From: Acidilobus sp. 7A
GTDB lineage: Archaea; Thermoproteota; Thermoprotei_A; Sulfolobales; Acidilobaceae
Length of the DNA stretch: 64,000 bases
Assembly: GCF_003431325.1 (NCBI RefSeq)
Contig: NZ_CP010515.1
Location: forward strand, 558,001-622,000
Direction: 5' to 3'
Shown: one piece after another, positions 63,992 through 64,000 of the stretch
How positions within the stretch are numbered: the stretch's first letter is position 1
How the letters are laid out: each line of letters begins with the position of its first letter
Made by a program: the position numbers and the translations under genes
The notes under the pieces: model-generated
The model's input: the letters and a program-made list of their open reading frames with translations, nothing else
Told to the model about the DNA's origin: nothing
The model's database searches: none

Positions 63992-64000
63992 AGCCTTAAG

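Overview
The window is archaeal and crenarchaeal. It encodes an A-type ATP synthase, a thermosome, Cdc48, FEN-1, Rpo4/Rpo6 with L21e, a candidate Rpo13, diphthamide enzymes, an archaeal S26B signal peptidase, ABCE1 and Trm5. Promoters are TATA-like, and GTG and TTG starts are common. G+C content is high by eye, with many AGG/AGC codons. High G+C plus an Rpo13-like gene suggests a thermoacidophile of the Acidilobales (Acidilobus-like). That placement is inference.

Left end (1-4.8 kb) is accessory. It holds the 3' part of a secreted glycoprotein-like gene and two divergent zinc-ribbon paralogues separated by a GC-rich spacer with dyad motifs of core CCTAA-NN-TTAGG. Next to them is an IS200/IS605-type element with a small zinc-ribbon ORF and a frameshifted tnpB but no tnpA.

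From 4.8 to 30 kb the genes are housekeeping: DUF1614, trm5 with the RNase P RNA gene directly upstream, nadK, nob1, a tRNA methylthiotransferase, pyrG, fen, cdc48, a radical SAM/flippase/asnS/dph6 run, tRNA-Val, a site-2 protease, dph5, a PadR regulator and ATPase subunits I and F. The RNase P RNA (6632-6963, minus) occupies what otherwise looks like a coding extension of trm5.

From 28 to 32 kb two genes are broken by apparent one-base losses: an HdrD/GlcF-like Fe-S protein and a TtuA/Ncs6-like protein with a degenerate PP-loop. A class II ribonucleotide reductase, signal peptidase I and a type IA topoisomerase follow. The topoisomerase start abuts a 250-bp remnant that looks like an IS605-type mini-element. 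Then come an RNA polymerase/ribosome block (rpo4, L21e, rpo6, candidate rpo13), pyrH, and the ATPase operon E-A-B, whose promoter carries a perfect dyad with the same core as the motifs at 2.2-2.5 kb.

From 46 to 64 kb: a GT-C-like membrane protein, tRNA-Glu, an Lhr-type helicase, the thermosome, DUF1512, methionine aminopeptidase, a UPF0173 hydrolase, ABCE1, TrmJ, a phosphohexuloisomerase, a candidate H/ACA guide RNA (60854-60933) with its own TATA box, several small unknown genes, a HemK-like methyltransferase, RsmA and DUF655.

No CRISPR array, rRNA gene or clear defence island was seen. The points most worth a second look are the shared dyad motif and the zinc-ribbon pair, the tnpB element and its scattered end hairpins, the H/ACA candidate, the 100-bp identical repeat inside cdc48, and the cluster of single-base frameshifts, which may be decay or sequencing error.
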